Part shown: piece by piece, positions 1 to 7,671 of the stretch
Layout: each line of letters starts with the position of its first letter
How positions within the stretch are numbered: position 1 is the stretch's first letter
Source of the DNA: Anaerolineales bacterium
GTDB taxonomy: Bacteria > Chloroflexota > Anaerolineae > 4572-78 > J111
Reading direction: 5' to 3'
Length of the DNA stretch: 22,045 nucleotides
Assembly (NCBI GenBank): GCA_012032575.1
Contig: JAAUSP010000054.1
Span: 1-22,045 of the forward strand
Notes under the pieces: generated by a model
The model's database searches: none
Told to the model about the DNA's origin: nothing
Seen by the model: only the letters and a program-made list of their open reading frames with translations
Translations under genes and position numbers: made by a program

Positions 1-2
1 CT

Positions 3-869
3 ACCGCTACCCCACGAGCTTCATTGGTAACTTCGCTGCAAGGGATCATTGCTTATCCGGCTTTTGGCGATGGCACGTATGACCTTTATTTTGGTGATGC
101 CAGCACCGGCCAGAGCCAGTTCTTTCGCCGGGGTGCCAGCCAACCGGCTTTCAATGCGTTGGGAACTCGCATTGCCTTTCTGTCCTGGGAGGGTCGCACC
201 CGTGGTATTTTGACAACGAGCCGGAATGGGGACAATGAAATTCTCATCAGCAACGCGCCGGAGGACAAGCTGCCCACCTGGAGTCCCGATGGCCGAACAG
301 TCCTCTTCTTTACCCGAAGGTCTGGCGACCGCGCCTCCGAACTGTACCAAACCCAGGCCGATGCAGCTTTCACGCGGGCGGAAGATCAACGTTATCTGGG
401 CGAAGGTGAATACCCAAGCTGGGGCGCAACCAATCAGGTTGCTTTTCGGGCCAAGGGGCGTAACGGGGTTGGCCTGCGACTTGCTTCTGGCAATCTTAAT
501 GATATAGTGACTATCACCGACCGTGATGATGATACGGCCCCTGCTCTATCGAGTGATGGGCAGCAGCTTGTTTTTATGTCCAGGCGAGATGGAAATTGGG
601 AGATTTATTTAATCAACGCCGATGGTTCCGGCTTAATTCGTTTAACTGACGATCCGGCGCAGGACGGGCTGCCCACCTGGAGTCCCGACGGCCGGGCGAT
701 TGCCTATGTGAGCAACACCGGCGGAGAATGGGCCATCTGGGCGGTCACGCCGAATGGTCAGGAACGGCGCAAAATTATTACAATGGCCGGGTCGCCTGAG
801 GGTCGTGTTTTTTTTGATGTAGCCAATTCGACCGGCTGGACAGAAGAGCGAATTAGTTGGACACCCTAA
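3..869 (+). CDS. WD40-like (PD40/TolB-type) beta-propeller protein, 5' end outside window
   Basis: C-terminal 288 codons of a propeller protein; the frame is open to the left edge, so the real start lies upstream and the TTG at 24 is probably not it. PD40 blades are visible: PTWSPDGR occurs twice (near 276 and 672) followed by hydrophobic strands (TVLFF, AIAYVS), with a degenerate blade ALSSDGQQLVFMS between them and intervening WEIYLINADGSG and WAIWAVTPNGQ strands. These are the hallmarks of the TolB C-terminal/WD40-like repeat. In the family such domains bind proteins or ligands, often outside the cell membrane or fused to kinases or other N-terminal domains that cannot be seen here. It ends RISWTP then TAA, with no TM segment in the visible part. 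The next gene starts 96 nt downstream on the same strand beyond a hexamer hairpin. The specific function is unknown. Confidence 0.8.
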   Translation, partial: TATPRASLVTSLQGIIAYPAFGDGTYDLYFGDASTGQSQFFRRGASQPAFNALGTRIAFLSWEGRTRGILTTSRNGDNEILISNAPEDKLPTWSPDGRTVLFFTRRSGDRASELYQTQADAAFTRAEDQRYLGEGEYPSWGATNQVAFRAKGRNGVGLRLASGNLNDIVTITDRDDDTAPALSSDGQQLVFMSRRDGNWEIYLINADGSGLIRLTDDPAQDGLPTWSPDGRAIAYVSNTGGEWAIWAVTPNGQERRKIITMAGSPEGRVFFDVANSTGWTEERISWTP

Positions 870-874
870 AGAAC

Positions 875-943
875 AGGCTGAGGCTAAGGCTGAGGCTGAG
901 TTAATTATGAGCTTGATTTAGCCTTAGCCTCAGCCTTAGCCTT
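875..943. repeat. Inverted GGCTRA hexamer repeat hairpin
   Basis: Left arm 875-900 is a run of GGCTGA/GGCTAA hexamers; right arm 921-943 is the reverse complement type (GCCTTA/GCCTCA). A perfect 16-bp pairing exists between 882-897 and 926-941, and other 6-nt registers also pair. It could act as a transcript-end hairpin for the upstream gene, but no T-tract follows. The same hexamer family recurs at 7538-7613. Confidence 0.8.
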
Positions 944-965
944 AAATTGGTAGGAGTTGTAATTT

Positions 966-2701
966 ATGAGCAGCATCAATCCCTTTAGTTACGGCAAACC
1001 GATTGACGATCCGGCCCGGTTTATTGGACGCCGGCGTGAAATTGAGCAGCTTTACAGCCGTTTACTTTCGGCTTTTGAGTCAAGCGCCATTGTGGGCGAA
1101 CGGCGGGCCGGCAAAACATCCCTGCTTAAAATTCTGGGCCATGCTGATACCCTGGCCAGGTTTGGTCTTGATCCGCAAAAATATCATTTTATTTATCAAG
1201 ACTTCCTCTTTCTTGATGAAAACACCACCCCCAGCCGCTTTTGGCAGCGGGTGTTAAAAGCTATGCGGCGAGCCGTAGCAGCCCACAGCAGCGTCGTGAC
1301 CGAAATTGATTTTGCCCTCAAAGCCGAAACCATTGACAACTACGCCCTGGATGACATTTTTACTTTAATTGACGAAGAAGGGCTGTACGTGGTGCTGCTG
1401 CTGGATGAGTTTGAGCAAGTCACCCGTAACCGCAACTTTGATAACGATTTCTTTGGTGGCCTGCGCGCCCTGGCCATTCATCATAACCTGGCCCTCATCA
1501 CCTCCAGCCGCCAGGATTTGGTGCAATTGACCCATTCGGAACAAGTTCGTTCCTCACCCTTTTTTAATATTTTTGCCACCATCAACCTGCGCAACTTTAC
1601 CGAGCAGGACGCCACCGAGTTGATTACCCGCTACCTTAACAACACCGGCGTAACCTTTCTATTGAGCGAGTTAAACATCATTTTTGCCATTGCCGGTTAC
1701 AATCCCTACTTTCTGCAAATGGCCTGCCATCACCTTTTTAGCGCCCACCAGAAGGGTTTGTCTGATAGAGAACGCCGCCATTACCTGGCCGAGGAAGCGC
1801 GCCGGGATATAGATGCCCTCTTTAAAGATGTCTGGACCAGTTCAACCCCCTCCCAACAAATTCTGTTGACGGTTATGGCCCTGCGTGAGTTGGAACGCAA
1901 AGCCACTAAACCCAAAGCCGGCACCAGCAGCTTAACCAGCACACCCGCCGGTGAAGATGCCGTCGCCGACCTCGAACGCTTTTATGCCCGGGCAGCCAGG
2001 TTATTGGCGACCTGGAAAACCGCGGCCTGATCCTTAAAAACCCGGATACCTCTGCCTACCATCTTTTTTCAACCGAACTGTGTGAATGGGTTGCCGATGA
2101 AATCGTCGGTGATACCGCCGACCTGAGAGCCTGGCGCGAGTGGCAAAAAGACGAAACGATGGTGGGCAAATTGTCCCTCAATGTGAAAGACCTGTTAGCT
2201 CAGGTGGTAGACGGCCTCAACGCTAATTACAAAAGCACGCTGGGCAACTGGCTGCTGGAACGTCCCACCCAGATGCCGGCGCTTTTATTGATGCAAACCT
2301 TTGTCAGCCGTTATGAACAATATAAAGAAACCCGCACCGAGCGTGACGCTACGGCGACCATGGCAGTTGACCACGCCCCCGTCGGCGACACGCCCAAAGG
2401 CGTTTTTGCCCTGGTCAACCAGCGGCTGGACAACCGCCAGCGCGGCGTCTTTTCGATCCCACCCAAACCCGCCGCCGGAACAGGGGAAAGGCTTGACCAG
2501 GAATACCTTGATGTTCAAATTGCCGGTATTAAACGCCAATTGATTGACCAGACCCGCAATTTGAATAAACTACTGGAGCAAGCCGCCACCTATGGCAGCC
2601 GCACCAATGCGCCGCTTAATCTGCAAAATGAACTTGATAGCATCGAAACAACCATTGCTGAATTGAGAGATCAGTTGGCCGAACTGGAAGCGGATACTTA
2701 A
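966..2701 (+). CDS. AAA/STAND-like P-loop ATPase with C-terminal helical module; reading frame broken near 1980-1996
   Basis: Start ATG with AGGAG at 952-956. Residues 1-30 (NPFSYGKPIDDPARFIGRR) are the usual entry to ORC1/STAND-like ATPases. Walker A is GERRAGKTS (about 44-52), Walker B is VVLLLDEFE, and a sensor-like LITSSRQ follows. Frame 1 stops at 2030. The next frame carries GSQVIGDLENRGLILKN and STELCEWVADEIV, a winged-helix end typical of these ATPases, and runs to 2701. One missing base in the TTTT, CCC or GGG runs at 1980-1992 restores a protein of about 578 aa. The C-terminus has a helical segment (LNKLLEQAATYGSRTNAPLNLQ, shown split: LNKLLEQAATYG, then APLNLQNEL) and a coiled coil (ETTIAELRDQLAELEA). 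From memory this resembles short modules in multidomain TIR/CHAT/NTPase proteins of Chloroflexota and Cyanobacteria. Substrate or effector is unknown. Gene callers would give two pieces, 966-2030 and 2159-2701. Confidence 0.8.
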
Positions 2702-2704
2702 AGT

Positions 2705-2790
2705 CTATCCGAAAACCCAGCAGCGGCGGCTTCCACGCCGCCGTTGGCCGGGCGTGGAAGCCTGCCCCGTTAGTTTTCGGATAGGTTTTT
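2705..2790. repeat. Nested palindromic element with T-tract (possible MITE-like repeat or terminator)
   Basis: Outer arms CTATCCGAAAAC (2705-2716) and GTTTTCGGATAG (2773-2784) are a perfect 12-bp pair. Inner arms GGCTTCCACGCC (2728-2739) and GGCGTGGAAGCC (2751-2762) are a second perfect 12-bp pair. GGTTTTT follows the outer arm. It begins 4 nt after the ATPase stop codon, so it could terminate that gene. Its two-tier palindrome also looks like a small non-autonomous repeat. Confidence 0.7.
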
Positions 2791-2898
2791 AAGCCATTAC
2801 AAAAATTGGAGTCCAAAGCTTGCTTTGACCCCATCAATCCCGGCCATTCAGACTCAAAGCTTGTGGGCAGCCCTCAACTTGAATTGAACACTTCAAAC

Positions 2899-2933
2899 AA
2901 AAAGAGCTTTAGCAGACTGCTAAAGCTCTTTTT
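2899..2933. terminator. Bidirectional rho-independent terminator
   Basis: AAAGAGCTTTAGCA (2901-2914), a 3-nt loop, then TGCTAAAGCTCTTT (2918-2931) followed by TT; the opposite strand reads out to TTTTTGTTTG. It lies between the convergent ATPase (+) and the PsbP-like gene (-, stop at 2961) and can serve both. Confidence 0.85.
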
Positions 2934-2960
2934 ATTACTGGAGACCTTTAGGGTCTGATT

Positions 2961-3551
2961 TTATCGTTGGGCCACCAACTGCGGCGCATTGAAAGAACGA
3001 GCGATCATTTCAATAGCGGCCTGCTCACCCACGCCGCTGATGACAAAAGCGGACTTCCCGGCGTCAATGTAAAAACTGGTCACCTGGCTTTCAACCCGGT
3101 CAGAGAACACGATAACCCTTTCGGCCGGAGAGCCATGCAGGGTCAACAGTTGGCGGCTGATGAGAACATCCCGGCCCAGACTGCGATCAACAAAAGCGGT
3201 CAGGCCATCAGCCGGCAGAGGACCGACTGCTTCAACACTGACCTCTGTCGTATGGTCAAGGGCCTGAAAAATGGCAACATTGGCCGACGGCTGCGTTTGA
3301 GTCCAATCCGCCGGATAGCTCAGGTGATAATTAAACACATCGTTTTGATAAATTAAATTCTGATTCATTAAAGGCAGAACATTCGGTGCTTTCACGGCTT
3401 CAATCGTCGTAGCCTGCGCACTGATGGGCGCTTTTACCGGAGCCAGCCCCGGCGCAGCCTCGACCACTTTTTCAGATTGGCTCAGATAATAGCCACCGGT
3501 CACGACAACGCCCAACAATATCACAATGGCGATGATAGATGAAATTTTCAT
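2961..3551 (-). CDS. Membrane-anchored PsbP-like/DcrB-like domain protein
   Basis: 196 aa from the ATG at 3551, chosen because AGGA lies about 7 nt upstream and the next residues (MKISSIIAIVILLGVVV) form a signal-anchor; a longer frame to 3671 adds only low-quality sequence. Residues 6-26 are one TM helix, followed by a Pro/Ala-rich linker (to about 60). The globular domain starts at YQNDVFNYHLSYPADW, the pattern that opens PsbP-like and DcrB-like domains, and ends with an alternating strand/helix region (ERVIVFSD, TSFYIDAGKSAFVISGVG). It is likely exposed outside the membrane. There is no lipobox cysteine. Function unknown; family members are often substrate-binding or membrane-stress proteins of unclear role. 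It is transcribed alone, ending at the bidirectional terminator. Confidence 0.75.
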   Translation of the reverse strand: MKISSIIAIVILLGVVVTGGYYLSQSEKVVEAAPGLAPVKAPISAQATTIEAVKAPNVLPLMNQNLIYQNDVFNYHLSYPADWTQTQPSANVAIFQALDHTTEVSVEAVGPLPADGLTAFVDRSLGRDVLISRQLLTLHGSPAERVIVFSDRVESQVTSFYIDAGKSAFVISGVGEQAAIEMIARSFNAPQLVAQR

Positions 3552-3727
3552 ATCGGTATCCTGGGAGGTTGATGATAAATTTTTATGTAAGGGTACAAAT
3601 TCAGTATGCCATAAACCATTGCCAAAAACATCGGCTGACCTGACATAATTTTGGGTACGTGAATTGACCATCCTGCCCTGCGTGATATGCGTATACCTCT
3701 AAGCGTTTTGGCTTACCCGGCTCCGGC

Positions 3728-3754
3728 TTGGAATCAGCGAAGTTATGCTATAAT
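3728..3754 (+). promoter_or_regulatory. Sigma70-type extended -10 promoter for the dGTPase-like gene
   Basis: A perfect TATAAT at 3749-3754 preceded by TGC (extended -10). TTGGAA at 3728-3733 is a weak -35 at a short 15-nt spacing. This predicts a 5' UTR of about 95 nt that includes the 15-bp tandem repeat. Confidence 0.55.
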
Positions 3755-3809
3755 TATTAAGGTAGCAGGGCTATAGCTTTTGGCCATATTAATGGCAAAA
3801 CGCTTACGT

Positions 3810-3840
3810 GACACCTGACACTCTAACACCTGACACTCTT
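3810..3840. repeat. Tandem 15-mer built of heptamer-like units
   Basis: ACACCTGACACTCTA (3811-3825) is followed directly by ACACCTGACACTCTT (3826-3840); both reduce to GACACCT/GACACTCT units. It lies between the dgt promoter and its ribosome binding site, so it is transcribed in the leader. Confidence 0.8.
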
Positions 3841-3856
3841 TTGATGGAGGTGGACG

Positions 3857-5011
3857 ATGATCATTTCCCGGCAAGAAATCGAAGCTCAGGAAGCAGAGCG
3901 GCTGGCTCCCTATGCCATGCTTAGCCGTGACTCAAAAGGGCGGGCACATGCCGATGAAGAACATCTTTACCGTACTGCCTTTCAACGCGACCGCGACCGG
4001 ATTATCCATACCACGGCCTTTCGGCGGCTGGAGTACAAAACCCAGGTTTTTTTAACCACCGAAGGCGATTACTACCGCACCCGCCTGACCCATACTATCG
4101 AAGTCGCCCAGATTGGCCGCACGATTGCCCGCGCGTTGCGGGTCAACGAGGATTTGACCGAGGCCATTTGCCTGGCCCACGATCTGGGGCATGGCCCGTT
4201 TGGCCACAGCGGCGAAACCGCTTTGAATGGTTTGATGGCTAAACACGGCGGTTTTGACCACAACTATCAAAGTTTTCGCATTGTCGAGAAGCTGGAAAAT
4301 CGCTTTCCCGATTTTCGGGGGCTGAACCTGACCTGGGAGGTGCGTGAAGGCATCCTCAAACACGAAACCGAGTATGACCGCAGCGATGTGACCGAATTTG
4401 AGCCGGATTGGCGGCCCACGCTGGAAGCGCAAATTGTCAACTATGCCGACGAAATTGCCTACACTACCGCCGACCTGGATGATGGGCTGCGCTATGGCAT
4501 GATTGCCCCGGCCCAACTGGAGGGAATCGAGTTTTGGCGGTTGGTCGCTTCAGAACTGGATTTAAATCCGCGCCAGAGTTTTAATGATATGGACCGGCAT
4601 CGCATCATCCGACGGCTGGTGGGCAAACAGGTTAGCGATGTGATCAATGCTACTCACACCCAAATTGAGGCTGACAGAGTCAAAAGTGTCGAGGATGTGC
4701 GCCGGCTGCCCCACAATTTGGTGCGCCATTCCGAGGAAGTCAGGGCGCTAGACCGCCAATTGAAAGATTTTTTATTTCACAATCTCTACCAGCACTGGCG
4801 GGTGATGCGTATGGATCGCAAAGCCCGGCGCTTTATAGCCGAACTTTTTGAAGCTTATACCAACTCGCCGGTTATTTTGCCCACCAGCGTTCAGGAGGCG
4901 GCCAAACAACGCAGCCTGTACCGCACCGTCTGCGATTACATTGCCGGGATGACCGACCGTTTTGCCCTGCAAGAATACAGTAAACTCTTTAACCCGATGG
5001 AACGAGTTTGA
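3857..5011 (+). CDS. dgt: dGTPase-like HD-domain deoxyguanosinetriphosphate triphosphohydrolase
   Basis: 384 aa, ATG with GGAGG 6 nt upstream. Family enzymes cut dGTP or other dNTPs to the nucleoside and triphosphate, limiting dNTP pools. The HD metal site is complete: H79 (RTRLTHTIEVAQ), H108-D109 (CLAHDLGHGPFGH) and D198 (NYADEIAYTTADLDDG). The N-terminal signature AFQRDRDRIIHTTAFRRLEYKTQVF is shared with the type 2 dGTPase-like group (AFQRDRDRIIHT, then FRRLEYKTQV). Length and ending (YSKLFNP) fit this shorter subgroup rather than the roughly 500-aa enterobacterial Dgt. It is monocistronic between a divergent gene and a hairpin at 5033. The substrate may not be dGTP specifically, since the subgroup is broad. 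Confidence 0.9.
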   Translation: MIISRQEIEAQEAERLAPYAMLSRDSKGRAHADEEHLYRTAFQRDRDRIIHTTAFRRLEYKTQVFLTTEGDYYRTRLTHTIEVAQIGRTIARALRVNEDLTEAICLAHDLGHGPFGHSGETALNGLMAKHGGFDHNYQSFRIVEKLENRFPDFRGLNLTWEVREGILKHETEYDRSDVTEFEPDWRPTLEAQIVNYADEIAYTTADLDDGLRYGMIAPAQLEGIEFWRLVASELDLNPRQSFNDMDRHRIIRRLVGKQVSDVINATHTQIEADRVKSVEDVRRLPHNLVRHSEEVRALDRQLKDFLFHNLYQHWRVMRMDRKARRFIAELFEAYTNSPVILPTSVQEAAKQRSLYRTVCDYIAGMTDRFALQEYSKLFNPMERV

Positions 5012-5032
5012 CAGGCTGAACCCCAATTAAAA

Positions 5033-5063
5033 ATGTAGGACAAACTGTTAGTTTGTCCTACAT
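5033..5063. terminator. Perfect 14-bp hairpin after dgt
   Basis: ATGTAGGACAAACT (5033-5046), loop GTT, AGTTTGTCCTACAT (5050-5063). It sits 22 nt after the dgt stop codon. No T-tract follows, so it may act as a 3' stability hairpin or be a palindromic repeat rather than a classical terminator. Confidence 0.6.
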
Positions 5064-5079
5064 CTCATCTTAAACCCAC

Positions 5080-5118
5080 TCAAACAAAAAGAGCGATGGG
5101 TACTGCCCCATCGCTCTT
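5080..5118 (-). terminator. Rho-independent terminator for the two-TM protein gene
   Basis: On the - strand, AAGAGCGATGGG, a 6-nt loop and CCCATCGCTCTT (5107-5118 with 5089-5100) run into TTTTTGTTTGA. It lies 21 nt past the stop codon of the - strand gene. The tail matches that of the terminator at 2893-2907 over 15 nt. Confidence 0.85.
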
Positions 5119-5138
5119 GATCTTTCAAACAATCTTGC

Positions 5139-6334
5139 CTACCGATATTGATCGGGAATATCCATCGTCCCAATCTTCAAATCGGCTCCCTCTTTGACAA
5201 AAACGGCCAGACTCAATTTCAGCTTGTTGAAATAGGCGTTACCAGGGCCGTACTCCAGCTCGTCAATTTTGGCCTCAACCCGCATGGCCGAGGTTTCCAG
5301 CGTAAAGGATTTGCCGGGTTCGGCCAGAATAGCCTGAGCCTGAGGGTTGGCCTCAATCTTGGCCCGCAGGGTCGGGTCATTGTAAGCCTGTTCGCTCATC
5401 ACCACCCGCGAGAGGGTGGTAATATCGGTCTTGTCAAACAGGCCCACGTCAAAGGCCATGACCTGTTTGGGGCTGGTGTTGGGGATAGCCTCCATAATGC
5501 CCATGCCGCTCTCACCCAAAAAGTCGCCGCTATCGGTTTCGATGGTGAAAAACTCATCGTAATGGTCCTGGCCCAGGGTATAAGTGCCGGTCCAGCGTTT
5601 GAGCGGAGCCGGCCCTTCGCCTTCCCAAACCGGCTGAGGCGGTTTCATGGATTTCTTGCGGCTCTGCTGCCAGCGGCCCGCCAGCAGCACCACAGCGACC
5701 AGCAGTAACAGGACCAAAAACAGCCCAGCAGCCAGCTCCACGGGAAACCACTCCCCTCGGCTGGCGCGGCGGCGGGCGGCGCAGCAGCCGGTTCTGCCGG
5801 TTGACCCGCTTGCGGAGTGGACACAACCGGAACCGTACCGGTCAATTGATTACTGAATGCGCCAATTGCCTGAACCCGGCCACTATCGCCGGCGGCCTGA
5901 TACTCGCCGGTTAGTTGGCTAATGGCCGTTTGTACGGCCTCATTACTCCAGCCCTCAGAAGCTTTCAACTGCATCGCCAAATTATTAATGTTCTGCGCCT
6001 CGACCGACTGTCCGGCTACGGCATAATCGGTTGCTCGTCGAGCCAAAAGCCGAATTTTGGTCGAGGAGTCAAACGATTGCAGCCTCAGGCGGGCTTGCTC
6101 TACCTGGTTATTGGATATATAGGAGTCGACTACCATATCCAGATAGTTGGCCTGATAACCCGACGCTAACTGATCAGGATAAGCCCCACCTGCATACGTG
6201 GCTGGATTTATTTGCCAGGCATAATAAAGCCCAAAAATAAGGCCAAGCAGAAGGCCCAAAAGAAGGCCCGCCCCTATGCCGACAAACAACGTTCTTTGAA
6301 CCGATTTTATTGAGGGTCTTGCCGAGTCGCTCAT
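5139..6334 (-). CDS. Two-TM membrane protein of unknown function; reading frame broken at about 5742-5747
   Basis: ATG at 6334 chosen over the GTG at 6340 because GAGGAG (6342-6347) is 7 nt from the ATG and only 1 nt from the GTG. The N-terminal TM (about 14-38, GIGAGLLLGLLLGLIFGLYYAW) is followed by a helical extracytoplasmic part (about 45-160), a Pro/Ala linker (AEPAAAPPAAAPAEG) and GFP. There the frame turns into Trp/Cys-rich nonsense. One missing base in GGG/AAA at 5742-5747 (+ strand) restores FPVELAAGLFLVLLLLVAVV, a second TM helix, then a basic stretch (RWQQSRKKS) and a soluble domain of about 160 aa ending DIPDQYR. The restored length is about 398 aa. Basic residues place the C-terminal domain in the cytoplasm. 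I do not recognise the family. Gene callers would give 5645-6340 and 5139-5741. Confidence 0.7.
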
Positions 6335-6371
6335 AAGCACGCTCCTCAGGTGAGGGTATAAGAGATCAGTT

Positions 6372-6410
6372 TATCTAACTTTATGTATAGTATATTACCA
6401 TAGTTAGATA
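6372..6410. promoter_or_regulatory. Operator-like inverted repeat overlapping a promoter
   Basis: TATCTAAC (6372-6379) and GTTAGATA (6403-6410) are perfect 8-bp arms 23 nt apart. One arm lies in the -35/-10 spacer and the other near the predicted transcript start of the two-TM protein gene, so binding would bracket the -10 box. The binding protein is unknown. Confidence 0.4.
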
Positions 6411-6420
6411 TTTCGTGCAA
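6392..6420 (-). promoter_or_regulatory. Sigma70-type promoter of the two-TM protein gene
   Basis: On the - strand, TTGCAC (6415-6420), a 17-nt spacer, then TAATAT (6392-6397). It begins 15 nt after the end of the upstream peptidase gene, so the two-TM gene probably has its own transcript. Confidence 0.55.
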
Positions 6421-6435
6421 GGCTATCTCTTAAAG

Positions 6436-7515
6436 TTAAAGACTCACGACCGGCGCTTTGGGCGCAGTGGTCAAAATTTCCAGGCCGTTGGGCCGCACTC
6501 GGGCCATATCCTCAATGCGCACCCCACCCCAACCAGGGATATAAATGCCCGGTTCAACCGTCATAATGGCCCCTACCGGTACTTCATGCGGATAGGTGAA
6601 ACTAAAACGCGGATTTTCGTGAATAGCCAAACCGACGCTATGCCCCAGGCCGTGCCCAAAATAATCACCAAAACCGGCCTCGACAATGACATCGCGGGCC
6701 AATTTGTCAATCTGCTCCCCGGTCATGCCAACCCTGACCCCATCCTCGGCCATTTCCTGCGCTTTCAAAACGGTATGCCACACTTCCAAATATTTGGCAT
6801 CGGACGGCTCGCCCAGGCACACCGTCCGGGTCAAATCCGAACAATAGCCTTCGACCACACAACCAAAATCCATCGTAATCGGTTCCCCGGCTTGCAACAC
6901 CCGATCGGTGGGGCGGGCATGGGGCATAGCTGAATTGGGGCCGGAAGCCACAATCGGCTCAAAGGAAAGGGCATCAGCGCCGTGAGTGCGCATATAACTT
7001 TCCAATTCCCAGGCGACCTGCCGCTCGGTCATGCCGGGCTTCATCCAGCCGGTGACATGCACCAGAGCTTCATCGGCCACCGCAATAGCCTTTTTAATAC
7101 TGGCGACTTCCGCCTCGTCCTTACGCATGCGCAGCGATTCAACAAAGCCCTCGGTGTCCACCAGAACCAACCGGCCCTTTAAGGCCCGCTCCCAACTGTT
7201 TAACGTGGTCACGTTGATGTGCCCCGGTTCAAAGCCCACCCGCCGAGCGCCCAGCTCAAACTGGCGCAGCATTTCCAGCATGGTGCCTGTAAAATCATAC
7301 CCCACCTCGATCAACTCCCAATCGGGGCACTGCTGGCGCACCTGCTCATAATAGCGCGAGTCGGTGGCCAGCGCCTGTCGTTCCGGGGTAATAATCAATA
7401 TCCCGGAACTGCCGGTAAAGCCGGACAAATAGCGCCGGTTTTCAGGCTGGGTGATCAGAAACCCATCTATTTTCTGCTCGGTCATCAGTTGACGAAATTT
7501 TTCCAGGCGAGACAT
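6436..7515 (-). CDS. M24-family Xaa-Pro peptidase (aminopeptidase P / prolidase type)
   Basis: 359 aa, ATG with AAGGAG 5 nt upstream. The N-terminal creatinase-type domain (about 1-125) contains NRRYLSGFTGSSG, typical of YqhT/PepQ-like proteins. The C-terminal pita-bread domain carries the dinuclear metal ligands: two Asp in MDFGCVVEGYCSDLTRTV, His in GHGLGHSVGLAIHE, Glu in TVEPGIYIPGWGGVRIED, and the second Glu in that same segment. Members hydrolyse peptide bonds involving proline, from short peptides in the cytoplasm; no signal peptide is seen. It lies downstream of topA on the same strand, separated by a 156-bp space with a hexamer hairpin. Whether it acts as a dipeptidase or an aminopeptidase cannot be decided from sequence. 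Confidence 0.92.
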   Translation of the reverse strand: MSRLEKFRQLMTEQKIDGFLITQPENRRYLSGFTGSSGILIITPERQALATDSRYYEQVRQQCPDWELIEVGYDFTGTMLEMLRQFELGARRVGFEPGHINVTTLNSWERALKGRLVLVDTEGFVESLRMRKDEAEVASIKKAIAVADEALVHVTGWMKPGMTERQVAWELESYMRTHGADALSFEPIVASGPNSAMPHARPTDRVLQAGEPITMDFGCVVEGYCSDLTRTVCLGEPSDAKYLEVWHTVLKAQEMAEDGVRVGMTGEQIDKLARDVIVEAGFGDYFGHGLGHSVGLAIHENPRFSFTYPHEVPVGAIMTVEPGIYIPGWGGVRIEDMARVRPNGLEILTTAPKAPVVSL

Positions 7516-7537
7516 ACTTGCTCCTTGAAGATAGTAA

Positions 7538-7613
7538 AAGGCTAAGGCTGAGGCTAAGAATAAAGGTTACACTTGTATTGTCTTTCTTAGCCTTAGACTC
7601 AGCCTCAGCCTTA
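7538..7613. repeat. Second inverted GGCTRA hexamer repeat hairpin
   Basis: Left arm 7538-7560 has GGCTAA/GGCTGA hexamers ending in AAGAA; right arm 7584-7613 begins TTCTTAGCC and continues with complementary hexamers. CTGAGGCTAAGAA pairs with TTCTTAGCCTTAG with one wobble. Same family as 875-943, now between topA and the peptidase. Confidence 0.8.
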
Positions 7614-7671
7614 AGAGGAGATGAGATACGGTAAGTAAATCATTCACCGATTACTGATCACCACTCATTGG

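Larger units (their letters stand above)
3552..3856. other. 305-bp divergent intergenic region
   Basis: Separates the divergent PsbP-like gene (-) and dGTPase-like gene (+). It holds a good + strand promoter (3728-3754), a short tandem duplication (3810-3840) and the + strand Shine-Dalgarno GGAGG at 3846-3850. I see no convincing - strand promoter and no small gene. Confidence 0.6.

Noticed and set aside
3552..3671. N-terminal extension of the PsbP-like protein
   Set aside because: The ATG at 3551 has a ribosome site and a signal-anchor directly after it; the 40 extra residues look like translated leader.
3810..3840. CRISPR-like repeat
   Set aside because: The copies are directly adjacent with no unique spacers, only two units of 15 nt.
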